From Phycisphaerales bacterium (lineage in GTDB: Bacteria > Planctomycetota > Phycisphaerae > Phycisphaerales > SM1A02): a DNA stretch of 64,000 nucleotides. Position numbers and translations under genes: made by a program. The first letter of the stretch is position 1; every line of letters begins with the position of its first letter. The notes under the pieces were generated by a model, which made no database searches, was not told the DNA's origin, and was given only the letters and a program-made list of their open reading frames with translations. Positions 1 through 8,856 of the stretch are shown here, in pieces. Where the stretch lies: positions 1 through 64,000 of the forward strand of contig JAQWLT010000026.1 of the NCBI GenBank assembly GCA_029247205.1, written 5' to 3'.

Positions 1-719
1 ATCCGCCAGAAGGCTGGTGCCTCAACGGTCTTGCCCAACGTATGTCGCGCACGCTCGCTGACAAATAACTCGTCAATGCCACAATGCTTCGGTAGCGATC
101 TCGTAGGCCTGAATGTCGTCACAAGTGAGAGTGGAAGAATCATGGTCCGCGTCCAGGCACTGACCTTGGTGAGGTGGAAGTAGAACCAACGCGGGAGGTA
201 AATGATCTCCGGCGGTATCGACGGCACGGCATTCCAAGAAACTTGGCCAAGGCATGCGAGATAGAAATTGCTGAACGTGTTGATGTGCTCAGCGCCGCCC
301 GCCTCTAGAACCGCCTCTCTGGCAAGAACCATATGTGGAGCATCTGCAGCATCGCCCATGAGTTTGAGCGCAAAGTACCCCTTCACGGTAGCGCTGAGAT
401 CCATGTCGGCACCTGGATACTGGCCCCATGTTCCATCCGCCCGTTGCTGCCGACGAAGACCAGCAGCAATTGCCGCAAGCGTTTCACGTCCCGTGCCATC
501 TCGCATGGGATCGTTTTCTTGCCCAAGGATGAATTTCATCAACAGATACTCGCTCTCCAGAATTGAATCACCCTGAAGAAGGCCGCACCAGTGGCCATCG
601 GAATTCTGGAGTGAACGCAGCGCCGCGATGCCACGCTGCACACAGTCCGTGGCAGATTGGCGGAGATCGGTCTGGAGATCAGTGGTCATCCCCGGAAATG
701 GTAAAGCATTCGCCGCCAT
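1..719 (-). CDS. shc: squalene-hopene cyclase, N-terminal part (runs off the window)
   Basis: Terpene cyclase of hopanoid synthesis: it cyclises squalene to hopene at the membrane. About 239 codons are visible; the C-terminal two thirds, with the DXDD catalytic motif, lie beyond position 1. Visible family features are the N-terminal DGHWCGLLQGDSILESEY block, the repeated QxxxGxW-type element (QQRADGTWGQY), the GGAEHINTFSNFYLA segment and SAWTRTMILPLSLV, which matches the conserved AWxRT(I/M)xxPLS(I/L) of the family. Translation can start at ATG 719, giving an N-terminus MAANALPFPG, or at ATG 689 (MTTDLQTD); neither has a convincing ribosome site and I chose the longer. The gene is divergent from the FIST gene, with 59 bp between the chosen starts. 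Hopanoid synthesis is common in planctomycetes. Identity is secure; the exact start is not. Confidence 0.9.
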   Translation of the reverse strand, partial: MAANALPFPGMTTDLQTDLRQSATDCVQRGIAALRSLQNSDGHWCGLLQGDSILESEYLLMKFILGQENDPMRDGTGRETLAAIAAGLRRQQRADGTWGQYPGADMDLSATVKGYFALKLMGDAADAPHMVLAREAVLEAGGAEHINTFSNFYLACLGQVSWNAVPSIPPEIIYLPRWFYFHLTKVSAWTRTMILPLSLVTTFRPTRSLPKHCGIDELFVSERARHTLGKTVEAPAFWR

Positions 720-778
720 AGGCCCCTACTATCTGCACTGTGATTACTACAACGCATCGCAACGATGGTAATGGCCGC

Positions 779-1954
779 ATGAGCGGCTCTGCCACGAGCG
801 AACATCATGACACTCGAACCGCTGCAGATGAAGTGGCGAGCGCCTTGCATGATGCCTTCGACGGTCGTAGCCCCGATGTCGTCTTACTGCTTGCCAGCTT
901 CCACCACGCAGCCGCCCTGCCACAAGCCTGCGACGATCTTCGCCGAATGCTCGTGCCTGGGCATTTGCTTGCCGCGACCGCCGAGTCGGTGCTCGGAGAT
1001 GGGCGAGAACTTGAGGGAGTCGCTGGCATGTCGGCACTGGCGATGTGGTTCGGCGGACCTCGCAAGGTACGGATTCGTCCATGGAGAACAGCCTCGTGGG
1101 AACCGATTCCCATTTCACAGCCCGAAGCATTGGCGGCCAGAATCGATGCCGCTGATGACACACAATGCGTCATCATTCTGGCGGATCCCTTCAGCACACC
1201 ATCGACCCGCATGCTGCCCGCCATTGGTTCTTGCCTGGGCAGCGGACACCCGATCGCTGTCACCGGCGGGCTACTCTCTGGCGCCTCGCAGCCAGGCTGC
1301 AACCGGCTCATCCTTGATGATGTGGTGCAAGATGCTGGCGCCATCGGATTAACGATTTCAGGCGATATCGAAATCCGCACACTGGTCAGCCAAGGCTGCC
1401 GCCCGGTTGGAGAACCGATCGTCGTAACCAATTGCGATGGCAATGTCATCACCGGACTTGGCGGACGGCCAGCGCTGGATGTCGTGCGAGACCTTCTGGG
1501 CAACTTGCCGGATCAAGAGCGAGAGTTGTTGTCAGAAGGCCTGCTCATTGGCCGCGCGATTGATGCGAGCAAGAAACGACTCGGCCGCGGCGACTTTGTT
1601 GTTCGCAATGTATTGGGTGTAGATGAAGACAAGAAGGCTTTGGCGATCGGCGAGTTGCCACGGCCCGGCCAGACAATCCAAATTCACTTGCGGGATGCGC
1701 AAGCTGCGCATGAAGACATGCAGTTATTGCTTGATGGCCAACAGGTCCACGATCCGGCGCTCGCCGCCTTTCTGGTGACGTGCAGCGGCCGAGGACAGCG
1801 CCTTTTTGGTGGTGTAGGGCATGACACGGGTATTGTGCGGCAGCGGCTGGCCAATCCGCCACTGGCCGGCTTTTCCGCCGCGGGCGAATTCGGCCCAATC
1901 GCAGGAAGTAACTTCATCCATAGCCAAGCTGTCGTAGCGACGCTCTTCGGCTAG
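779..1954 (+). CDS. FIST-domain (FIST_N + FIST_C) small-ligand sensor protein
   Basis: A 391-residue soluble protein with the two-part FIST architecture, a domain thought to bind small ligands in signal transduction. The N-terminal part (about residues 30-210) contains SPDVVLLLASFHHA and the AESVLGDGRELEG segment. The FIST_C part carries GQTIQIHLRDAQAAHEDM, CSGRGQRLFG and PLAGFSAAGEFGPI, all typical of the family. No output domain is attached, as in many stand-alone FIST proteins. ATG 779 is chosen; an in-frame GTG at 740 would add 13 residues but brings the gene almost onto the divergent cyclase start. The ligand is unknown. Confidence 0.85.
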   Translation: MSGSATSEHHDTRTAADEVASALHDAFDGRSPDVVLLLASFHHAAALPQACDDLRRMLVPGHLLAATAESVLGDGRELEGVAGMSALAMWFGGPRKVRIRPWRTASWEPIPISQPEALAARIDAADDTQCVIILADPFSTPSTRMLPAIGSCLGSGHPIAVTGGLLSGASQPGCNRLILDDVVQDAGAIGLTISGDIEIRTLVSQGCRPVGEPIVVTNCDGNVITGLGGRPALDVVRDLLGNLPDQERELLSEGLLIGRAIDASKKRLGRGDFVVRNVLGVDEDKKALAIGELPRPGQTIQIHLRDAQAAHEDMQLLLDGQQVHDPALAAFLVTCSGRGQRLFGGVGHDTGIVRQRLANPPLAGFSAAGEFGPIAGSNFIHSQAVVATLFG

Positions 1955-2103
1955 CGGGGCCAGATCCCTCGTAACTGCCTGCTGCCTCGCTGTAGTTGTG
2001 GGCGCCCACCAAAAACCGTCTACGAAACCATGAACGTGTCGGGATCGGCTTTCAGGTGTCCGCTGCCACAGTGTGAACACTCGAACCAGACAGACTGCGA
2101 CAT

Positions 2104-3237
2104 CTAGCCTCCCCTCATTGTGGCGACGGGGTCCCCGCAAAGTCGCTTGCCCTCCGCTGCTGCTTCAAAGAGGTGCAGCCGCGTCGTGTCTATTGCAACA
2201 GAGCAGGACTGCCCTTCAGTGATGCCATCTTTTGATTCACATCTGGCCGTCAACTCGACACCACCTATGTCGAGGACGACGTCAATGCGGTCGCCAAGTC
2301 GTTCGACCGACTGTATGGTCGCATCGATCGTACCGCCAATCATCATTGACTCGGGACGAATACCAAGTACTGCAGGTCCCTCGACAGCGCCAATCGGAGC
2401 AGGAAGAACGGCTCCACTATCGGCTACGAATTCGGTGCCTCGAACATGGCCTTCGATGAGATTCATCGGCGGCGTACCGACAAAGCTCGCCACAAACCGA
2501 TCGGCAGGCGCGTCGTAGATTTCAGCGGGCGGTCCAACTTGGTGAATGACACCATCCTTCATGACAACGAGTACGTCGCCGAGCGACATCGCCTCTTCTT
2601 GATCGTGCGTCACATGAATCATCGTGACGCCAAGCCGCCGATGCAACTGACGGAGCTCGCTTCGCATTGCAATCCGAAGCCTCGCGTCGAGATTACTTAG
2701 TGGTTCATCGAGCAAGAAGACCTTCGGGTCACGAACGAGCGCACGCCCCAGCGCCACTCGTTGGCGTTGTCCGCCACTCAGTTCGCGTGGCAGTCGATGC
2801 ATGTACTCACCGATTTCAAGTTGTTTGGCGGCATTCAACACACGATCGTCAATAACGATCGTCTCGGCGCGACGCCTCGCTCGCTCGGTAGATGAAAGAA
2901 GTGATCGCCAAAAACTGGTTTGGCGGCGCCGCTCGAGTGGGAAGCGAAGATTCTTTTCGACATTCATATGCGGATAGAGCGCGTAATTCTGAAATACCAT
3001 GGCAACGTCGCGATCCCGCGGGGCAACATCATTGACCACTCGATCACCAATTCGAATCGAGCCGCTCGTCGCAGTCTCCAGACCGGCGATCATCCGCAGT
3101 GTTGTGCTCTTTCCACAACCACTCGGACCTACAAGCACCGTGAACTGGCCGTCTGGAATGGACAGATCGCATGAGGCAACTGCGGTCACGCCGCCATGAA
3201 AGATCTTCGTCACACCTTTGAGTCGTACCTCTGCCAT
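2104..3237 (-). CDS. sugar ABC importer ATP-binding protein (MalK/UgpC type)
   Basis: The 377-residue ATPase of a carbohydrate (CUT1) importer; it powers maltodextrin-type uptake at the inner face of the membrane. Visible motifs: Walker A GPSGCGKST (about residues 37-45), Q-loop VFQNYALYPHM, signature LSGGQRQRV, Walker B VFLLDEP with D-loop SNLDA, and H-loop HVTHD. The C-terminal region (about 240-377) is the OB-like regulatory domain of MalK-type proteins. A charged stretch of about 25 residues (RRRQTSFWRSLLSS...) is inserted between the Q-loop and the signature. The start is ATG 3237 (MAEVRLKGVTKIF), 4 bp after the upstream permease stop; the reading frame stays open further upstream but that part overlaps the permease. 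It is the third gene of the minus-strand importer operon. Confidence 0.93.
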   Translation of the reverse strand: MAEVRLKGVTKIFHGGVTAVASCDLSIPDGQFTVLVGPSGCGKSTTLRMIAGLETATSGSIRIGDRVVNDVAPRDRDVAMVFQNYALYPHMNVEKNLRFPLERRRQTSFWRSLLSSTERARRRAETIVIDDRVLNAAKQLEIGEYMHRLPRELSGGQRQRVALGRALVRDPKVFLLDEPLSNLDARLRIAMRSELRQLHRRLGVTMIHVTHDQEEAMSLGDVLVVMKDGVIHQVGPPAEIYDAPADRFVASFVGTPPMNLIEGHVRGTEFVADSGAVLPAPIGAVEGPAVLGIRPESMMIGGTIDATIQSVERLGDRIDVVLDIGGVELTARCESKDGITEGQSCSVAIDTTRLHLFEAAAEGKRLCGDPVATMRGG

Positions 3238-3241
3238 ACCG

Positions 3242-4093
3242 TTATCCCTTGACCGCCCCGCTGCCGATGCCTTCAATGAATTGCTTCTGAGCAGCAAGAA
3301 AGAGCAGAATGCATGGGATCATCGTCACCACACTCAGTGCCATCAAGAGGTGGACGTCCTCCAATCCAGCAAATTGTGATCTGAATGAGTTAAGCGCGAT
3401 CGCCAGCGTGTAATTCGACTCGCTGTGAAGGTAGATCAGTGGGCTCATAAAATCGTTCCATGTGAAGATGAACGAGAACACCGCCACAATTGCCGTCACT
3501 GGCCTGCAGAGCGGCAGCACAATCCGCCACCACAGGCCCAGCCACCCGAGCCCGTCCATGCGGCCCGCCTCGAGAAGCGCCTCGGGAATTCCGGCGATGA
3601 ACTGGCGGTACAGGAATATGTTGAAAGCGCTGCCAAGAAAGGCTGGCACAATGAGCGGGAAGAGCGTGTCCACCCATCCCATTGAACGAAAGAGTAGGAA
3701 GAGTGGAATCATGGTCACCTGGGCAGGCAACATCATGGTCGCCAACATGAGCAGGAACATCCCGCCGCGACCTCGAAAGCGAATTCTCGCAAAGGCAAAG
3801 CCAACAAGACTGCACGAGAGCACTGTCCCGACTATGACTGAGACCGTGACAACGATTGAGTTCGCCAATGCGTCCAAGAATGAGATCCACGGTGTCGAGC
3901 CCACTTCACGCATGGCATCCGTGTAATTCTGCCACTGCGGATCTTCGGGCCACACATTCAGTACATCGCCAGCCACCATCGCCATGCCGGCTCGTTGCTC
4001 GGTCTCAAGACTGACAACCATCATCCACCACAGTGGGAAGAGCATGAGCATGGCGCCCAAGATCAGTGGAAGGTGTCGAAGTAGTCGAGTCAT
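3242..4093 (-). CDS. carbohydrate ABC importer permease (MalG type)
   Basis: A 283-residue inner-membrane permease with six predicted helices, beginning with LLRHLPLILGAMLMLFPLWW. The cytoplasmic EAA loop, which contacts the ATPase, is visible as EALLEAGRMDGLGWLGLWWR. Members of this family pair with a MalF-type permease to form the translocation pore for oligosaccharides. The start is ATG 4093, which overlaps the TGA of the upstream fusion gene (ATGA, 4090-4093), so the two are translationally coupled. The next gene (ATPase) starts 4 bp after its stop. Substrate is inferred to be alpha-glucan oligosaccharides from the neighbouring GH13, GH77 and phosphorylase genes. Confidence 0.92.
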   Translation of the reverse strand: MTRLLRHLPLILGAMLMLFPLWWMMVVSLETEQRAGMAMVAGDVLNVWPEDPQWQNYTDAMREVGSTPWISFLDALANSIVVTVSVIVGTVLSCSLVGFAFARIRFRGRGGMFLLMLATMMLPAQVTMIPLFLLFRSMGWVDTLFPLIVPAFLGSAFNIFLYRQFIAGIPEALLEAGRMDGLGWLGLWWRIVLPLCRPVTAIVAVFSFIFTWNDFMSPLIYLHSESNYTLAIALNSFRSQFAGLEDVHLLMALSVVTMIPCILLFLAAQKQFIEGIGSGAVKG

Positions 4094-6447
4094 GCCATGC
4101 CCTCGTAGTACACCTTTCGACCACCGAGTTTGAGCGTGACGGCCGTCAACATGAGGACCACCACTAGCAATACCCACGCAAGCGCAGATGCATAGCCCAT
4201 TTCATACACGTCAAAGGCAAGGTTGTAGAGATAGAGCACATAGAAGCGTGTGTCGTCGCCAGGTCCGCCAGAGGTCATCACGAAGGCTTGTGTGAACACC
4301 TGAAACGACCCAATGATTGCCATAATCACATTGAACAAAATCACCGGCGAAAGCATTGGTAACGTGACATTACGGAAACGTCGCCAGGCACGAGCACCAT
4401 CGATCGATGCTGCCTCATACTGCTCCTGAGGGATATTTCGAAGGCCTGCCAAGTACACCAACATGCTGCCGCCAACAATCCATAGATTCATGATGGCAAA
4501 GGCAGGAACGCCCCACACCGCTGCGTCATTGGTGAACCATGCAGGCGGCGTCAAACCAAGTGGAGACAGGAGTGGCTCAAGGATGCTATTCATCAAGCCG
4601 CCTTCGCTCTTGAATACCCATTGCCACAACACGGCGATGCCAACACCAGCCAAGACGCTCGGCAGATACCACGCCGCTCGGTACAAGCCAACGCCAGCCA
4701 CCTTCATATTGAGTAGCAATGCTGCAATGAGCGCAAAGCATTGGCCTGTCGGTACCGCAATGACTGCATACAACACCGTCACCAGCAAGCTTTGCCGAAA
4801 CGTGTCGTCCTCGGCAAACATACGTGCATAGTTAGCAGCGCCGACATATTCAGCTGTTTCGATTGGTCCGATACCACCCCAACGCGTAAATGACAAGAGT
4901 AGCGATACGGCGATCGGGCCAGCGAGAAATACAGCAAAGCCGAGCATCCAAGGTGCGGCGAGCAGCCAACCGGCTCGTTCTTCGCTTCGATCAATGGGAC
5001 TCTTTCGAGTACGCCGCATCAGGACGCCCGTCAGCACAACGCCAATCACAATAAGCGCGCCCGTAGCCAGCCATATTTTTCCCCAAGGCATACGATCAAA
5101 CGTCCCAATCGTTAGTGGCGAGTCAAGTCGATCTCGCCACCACCCATCGAGCGAGCTTGTTGCCGTCTCAACATCATCGCTGCCGCGAAGTGTCTTGTTG
5201 AGTCGACGATCGAATTGCTCGGCAAATGCCGGATCGACCGGCCAAGACGGCACGCGAGCTACAGAAATTTCATCGAGGAACACTTGATCGCTTACCGGAG
5301 CAATGCCTGAATCTATAAACGCCGGCGACTCAGCAACGCTGCGCCTTGTTGGTATCGCCAAGCCAAGTCGCGACTGTGCTGCTTGAATGTCCTTGGAAAC
5401 AAGCCAACGAAGCAAGGCAAACGCTTCTTCTGGATGGGCACTCTGGGCAGCCATTGACCACGCCACGGTGGCAATGATATTGGCATGTGTGGTACCGCGC
5501 GGAATCGGCAAGAAATCCCACTCGAAGCCTCCCGGTTCACCCGGAGACGCGATCGTACGAAATGAGGGGACAACCCAGCGACCAAATGGGCCAACCATGC
5601 CGATGCGACCGGTCAGAAAAAGCGAAGATGGATCAACACCCTCAGCTTCGGCAGCGGCAAGTGTGCCAGTCTCGCCGTAACGCCAGTCACGCAGACGTTG
5701 CAAGACTCGGCGGACGACTGGGTCGGTGACCCGAAGTTCTGACCAGTCCTCGCCAACGGCGTCAACACCTTCGGTCCACAAAATTGCTCGCAGCACAAAG
5801 GGCCATGTCACAATCTCTGCACCGGTGACATGGTCGAGTGCGCCAATCGAACGGGCTGCAGTGATGAATTGCTCCCAGGTCCAGTCATTCGGTGGGCGCT
5901 GAATGCCAGCGGCACGAAGTAAATCTAAATTGACATAGAAACCCAGCGTCGTGAAGTCCTTGGGAATGCCCCACAGACTTCCCGAACCGACTCGATCGCC
6001 ATCCCAGCGGAACGCGTCAACAGCCTGAGGATAGAAGTCGTCGAGCGACAAGCCGCCGTATCGATCTGCCAGCACTTCAACATTGGCAAGTTGCCCCTCG
6101 CGTACAAAGACTGGGAGCCGGGCATAGTCCATGTAGAAGACGTCGGGGGGCTCGGCCGCTGCCATCATCGTTTGCAATTTGGTAAAGAACTGCCCGGAAT
6201 CGCCCGGGTTGATTCGCTGTACCCGGATGCCTGGGTTGGCTGCCTCAAAAGAGCGCAACGAGGATTCAACGATCTCGTCTTCCTGCTGCCCACCTCCACC
6301 ACTCCAGTGCATGACGCGAAGAACAACCGGGGCGTCTGCGTTGCCCCGATAGAGGCCAAAGGCCCTGGCGCCCACCCAGGCGAAGGCCCAGATGACCAGC
6401 AGAACAGCGACCGCTGCAAGCAGTTTGCCAAGCGTCCGCCTCACCAT
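4090..6447 (-). CDS. fused sugar-binding protein and MalF-type permease
   Basis: A 785-residue fusion of two importer parts that are normally separate. After an N-terminal membrane helix (about residues 8-28), residues 40-430 form an extracellular solute-binding domain of the maltose/multiple-sugar type (RVMHWSGGGGQQEDEIVESS, PDVFYMDYARLPVFVREGQL, WGIPKDFTTLGFYVN, IGMVGPFGRWVVPSF). A helix at about 453-473 follows, then a MalF-like permease from about 490 (ERAGWLLAAPWMLGF) with the EAA motif EQYEAASIDGARAWRRFRN near 672-690. A strong ribosome site (AAGGAAGGA) lies 5 nt before ATG 6447. The permease partner and ATPase follow in one operon. The reading frame is continuous through the junction, so this is a real fusion rather than a frameshift. 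The binding domain would be held at the pore, outside the cytoplasm. Substrate is inferred from the neighbours. Confidence 0.88.
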   Translation of the reverse strand: MVRRTLGKLLAAVAVLLVIWAFAWVGARAFGLYRGNADAPVVLRVMHWSGGGGQQEDEIVESSLRSFEAANPGIRVQRINPGDSGQFFTKLQTMMAAAEPPDVFYMDYARLPVFVREGQLANVEVLADRYGGLSLDDFYPQAVDAFRWDGDRVGSGSLWGIPKDFTTLGFYVNLDLLRAAGIQRPPNDWTWEQFITAARSIGALDHVTGAEIVTWPFVLRAILWTEGVDAVGEDWSELRVTDPVVRRVLQRLRDWRYGETGTLAAAEAEGVDPSSLFLTGRIGMVGPFGRWVVPSFRTIASPGEPGGFEWDFLPIPRGTTHANIIATVAWSMAAQSAHPEEAFALLRWLVSKDIQAAQSRLGLAIPTRRSVAESPAFIDSGIAPVSDQVFLDEISVARVPSWPVDPAFAEQFDRRLNKTLRGSDDVETATSSLDGWWRDRLDSPLTIGTFDRMPWGKIWLATGALIVIGVVLTGVLMRRTRKSPIDRSEERAGWLLAAPWMLGFAVFLAGPIAVSLLLSFTRWGGIGPIETAEYVGAANYARMFAEDDTFRQSLLVTVLYAVIAVPTGQCFALIAALLLNMKVAGVGLYRAAWYLPSVLAGVGIAVLWQWVFKSEGGLMNSILEPLLSPLGLTPPAWFTNDAAVWGVPAFAIMNLWIVGGSMLVYLAGLRNIPQEQYEAASIDGARAWRRFRNVTLPMLSPVILFNVIMAIIGSFQVFTQAFVMTSGGPGDDTRFYVLYLYNLAFDVYEMGYASALAWVLLVVVLMLTAVTLKLGGRKVYYEGMA

Positions 6448-6465
6448 GTTGTCCTTCCTTCGCTG

Positions 6466-8856
6466 ATGACCATCGCGGATACCCTATCCGCCCGGATGAT
6501 CTTCGCTTCATTCATCGTGGCATTCTCGCTCGGCGGCTGGCCTCCGACACTACCGATCGTGCGGCCAAGCGACGCGGCAGCTACACGTCCACCTACATCA
6601 GTCGATGTCACGCAGTTGCCCGATGGGCAGTGGCAGTGCCACTTCAGATTACTCGACCATATGGACGCCGAACAAGTCTCTATCGCGGGTGACTTCAATG
6701 GCTGGAGCCCGAGTCCAATGCACCAGAGTTTGGGCGGCTGGGGCGTCACGTCACAACTAGATGGCGGCCTACGGCGATACAAGTTCATCGTTGATGGGCA
6801 ATGGATGATCGATCCAGTCAACCCGGACCGAGAACCCGATGGCTACGGTGGCTTCAACAGTTTGCTCCGCCTCGGATCGCTTGCCAATGTCGACCCTACC
6901 ACTGCTCGCCTTGGAGATGAGCGAATTGAAGGCGCGGCTGTGCAACACAACCCGTTGCGATGGAGCGACTCCTCAGGCGATACCGACCGCAGAACGCTGC
7001 GGCTTCGCACGCTCGCCGGTGACGTCGAAGCTGTTTCACTGGTACAGCCATGGATTGGATCGACGAGCATGCATCAAACTCTGGCGGACGGACGCTTTCA
7101 GTGGTGGGAAATCACCGTCGACGTCCCGTCCCGTGATGACCGCTATACATTCATGCTGCATGACGGCGCCGTCACCCAGCGATTTCCTGAGGTTCACCGT
7201 TTCAGCGAGACCCCAATGCATCTTGAGACTCCCGATTGGGCCCGCGACGCCATTTGGTACCAGATCATGGTTGACCGATTTCGAAACGGCGACCCAACAA
7301 CCGACCCACAGCCGGGGCGTACATGGACATCAGACTGGTACAAGCCCGCGCTGAGCGAAGGTGCCGATGGACAGGACTTCTACAACTGGTATGTCTTCTC
7401 TCGACTCTACGGCGGGGACATCACTGGCCTGCGTAGTCAACTGGGATATTTGAAAGATCTCGGCGTCAATGCCCTTTACTTGAATCCTGTCTTCCAATCC
7501 GAGAGCCATCACAAATACAACGCCACGAGTTTCGTCCACATCGACGAGCACTACGGAGGTGGAACGGCGTACTCCGCAGCCGATGCAATTGAAGACCCCA
7601 CCGACGCAAGTACATGGGCATGGACCAAGAGTGATACGGCTTTTCTTGACTTCCTTCGTGAAGCAAAGTCGCAGGGCTTTCGTGTCATCATTGACGGCGT
7701 ATTCAACCATGTGGGCACGCAGCACTCAGCGTTTCAGGACGTCGTAAAGAATGGGCAATCCTCGCCGTACGCTGACTGGTTCGACGTAAAATCGTGGGAA
7801 CCGTTCGACTACGCCGGATGGGCGGGCTTCGGCGAGTTACCTGTCTTTGCCAAGAACGATGAATATGGCCTCGCAAGTGAATCATGCAGGCAGCACATCA
7901 TGGACATCACTCGTCGGTGGATGGACCCCAATGGCGACGGTGACCCATCTGATGGCATTGACGGATGGCGGCTTGATGTGCCAAATGAAGTACCCATGGC
8001 ATTCTGGATCGAATGGCGAAAGCTCGTGAAGTCAATCAACCCAGACGCGTTGATCGTAGGTGAAATCTGGGACAACGCCGAGCAATGGCTCGACGGTCGT
8101 TCCTTTGACGCTGTCATGAATTACCCATTTGCAAGAGCAAGTTTGGACTGGATTGCCGCGAAGGACAACAAGATCAACGCCAGCGAAGTCGATGTGCGGT
8201 TCGCAGAATTACGGATGGCCTATCCAGAATCAGCAACGTATGTGATGCAGAATCTACTGGACAGCCACGACACAGACCGCGTGGTGTCGAAGATCTACAA
8301 CCCGGATCGTCCATATGACGCCCAGAACCGCGAGCAGGAAGTAGACGACTACAAGGCGGGCAAGCCACCAGAGTGGGCCTACAAGCGTGCTCGTCTCGCG
8401 GCGCTCTTGCAGATGATGTATGTCGGCGCGCCGATGATCTATTACGGCGACGAAGTCGGGCTATGGGGCAGCGATGACCCGAACAACCGCAAGCCCATGC
8501 TGTGGGAAGACCTGCAGCCATATGACGAAGCAGGCATGGCCGTCATGCCAACACACTTTGAATTCTTCCGCCGAGCGATTGCTGTTCGCAGTGCGTATCC
8601 TGCGCTACGCCGAGGGAGTATCGAAACAGTACTCACCGATGATGAACAAGATGTGTGGGTGTTCCTCCGCAAGTTTGAAGGCCAAGAGGTGCTCGTTGCG
8701 CTCAACGCTGGTGAAGCCGATGCCGTTGTCACGTTGCCATCAACATTCGGAATTGACTGGAAACGCGTGCTTGTTGAACCAGAACAAATGGACGCGTCGT
8801 GGCCAACAATCAACGTGCCAGCCGTTGGTGGCGTGGTATGGGTCAACGGCAAGTGA
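6466..8856 (+). CDS. exported GH13 cyclomaltodextrinase/neopullulanase-type enzyme
   Basis: A 796-residue alpha-glucan hydrolase of family GH13. It probably has a signal peptide (SARMIFASFIVAFSLGGW) and then a glycogen-binding-like domain (about residues 65-130: SIAGDFNGWSPSPMHQS, YKFIVDGQWMIDP). A neopullulanase-type N-domain and the TIM-barrel follow from WYQIMVDRFRNGDP. The catalytic triad is visible: Asp504 in DGWRLDV, Glu533 in IVGEIWD and Asp602 in LLDSHDTDRV. The sequence LYLNPVFQSESHHKYN is typical of cyclomaltodextrinases and neopullulanases, which cut cyclodextrins, pullulan and starch oligosaccharides. ATG 6466 is chosen because it gives the signal peptide an Arg-containing n-region; ATG 6496 is the alternative. 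Neither has a clear ribosome site. The stop overlaps the start of the next gene (GTGA), so the enzyme and MalQ are coupled. It probably acts outside the cytoplasm, upstream of import. Confidence 0.88.
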   Translation: MTIADTLSARMIFASFIVAFSLGGWPPTLPIVRPSDAAATRPPTSVDVTQLPDGQWQCHFRLLDHMDAEQVSIAGDFNGWSPSPMHQSLGGWGVTSQLDGGLRRYKFIVDGQWMIDPVNPDREPDGYGGFNSLLRLGSLANVDPTTARLGDERIEGAAVQHNPLRWSDSSGDTDRRTLRLRTLAGDVEAVSLVQPWIGSTSMHQTLADGRFQWWEITVDVPSRDDRYTFMLHDGAVTQRFPEVHRFSETPMHLETPDWARDAIWYQIMVDRFRNGDPTTDPQPGRTWTSDWYKPALSEGADGQDFYNWYVFSRLYGGDITGLRSQLGYLKDLGVNALYLNPVFQSESHHKYNATSFVHIDEHYGGGTAYSAADAIEDPTDASTWAWTKSDTAFLDFLREAKSQGFRVIIDGVFNHVGTQHSAFQDVVKNGQSSPYADWFDVKSWEPFDYAGWAGFGELPVFAKNDEYGLASESCRQHIMDITRRWMDPNGDGDPSDGIDGWRLDVPNEVPMAFWIEWRKLVKSINPDALIVGEIWDNAEQWLDGRSFDAVMNYPFARASLDWIAAKDNKINASEVDVRFAELRMAYPESATYVMQNLLDSHDTDRVVSKIYNPDRPYDAQNREQEVDDYKAGKPPEWAYKRARLAALLQMMYVGAPMIYYGDEVGLWGSDDPNNRKPMLWEDLQPYDEAGMAVMPTHFEFFRRAIAVRSAYPALRRGSIETVLTDDEQDVWVFLRKFEGQEVLVALNAGEADAVVTLPSTFGIDWKRVLVEPEQMDASWPTINVPAVGGVVWVNGK
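6475..6491. promoter_or_regulatory. perfect 7-bp inverted repeat, candidate operator of the divergent alpha-glucan genes
   Basis: GCGGATA-CCC-TATCCGC is a perfect inverted repeat with a 3-bp centre. It lies between the importer start (ATG 6447, minus) and the second possible start of the GH13 gene (ATG 6496). Only 18 bp separate the first possible starts, so the promoters must overlap this stretch. Its size and place fit a dimeric repressor site, but no regulator gene is visible nearby and function is inferred. Confidence 0.35.

Noticed and set aside
805..1503. Long antisense frame opposite the FIST gene
   Set aside because: It is a shadow of a well-supported coding sequence, Ser/Arg-rich and without domain features.
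6091..6465. Longer open frame before the exported GH13 gene
   Set aside because: It lies antisense within the importer fusion gene and gives no signal peptide or family sequence; the start at 6466 (or 6496) fits better.
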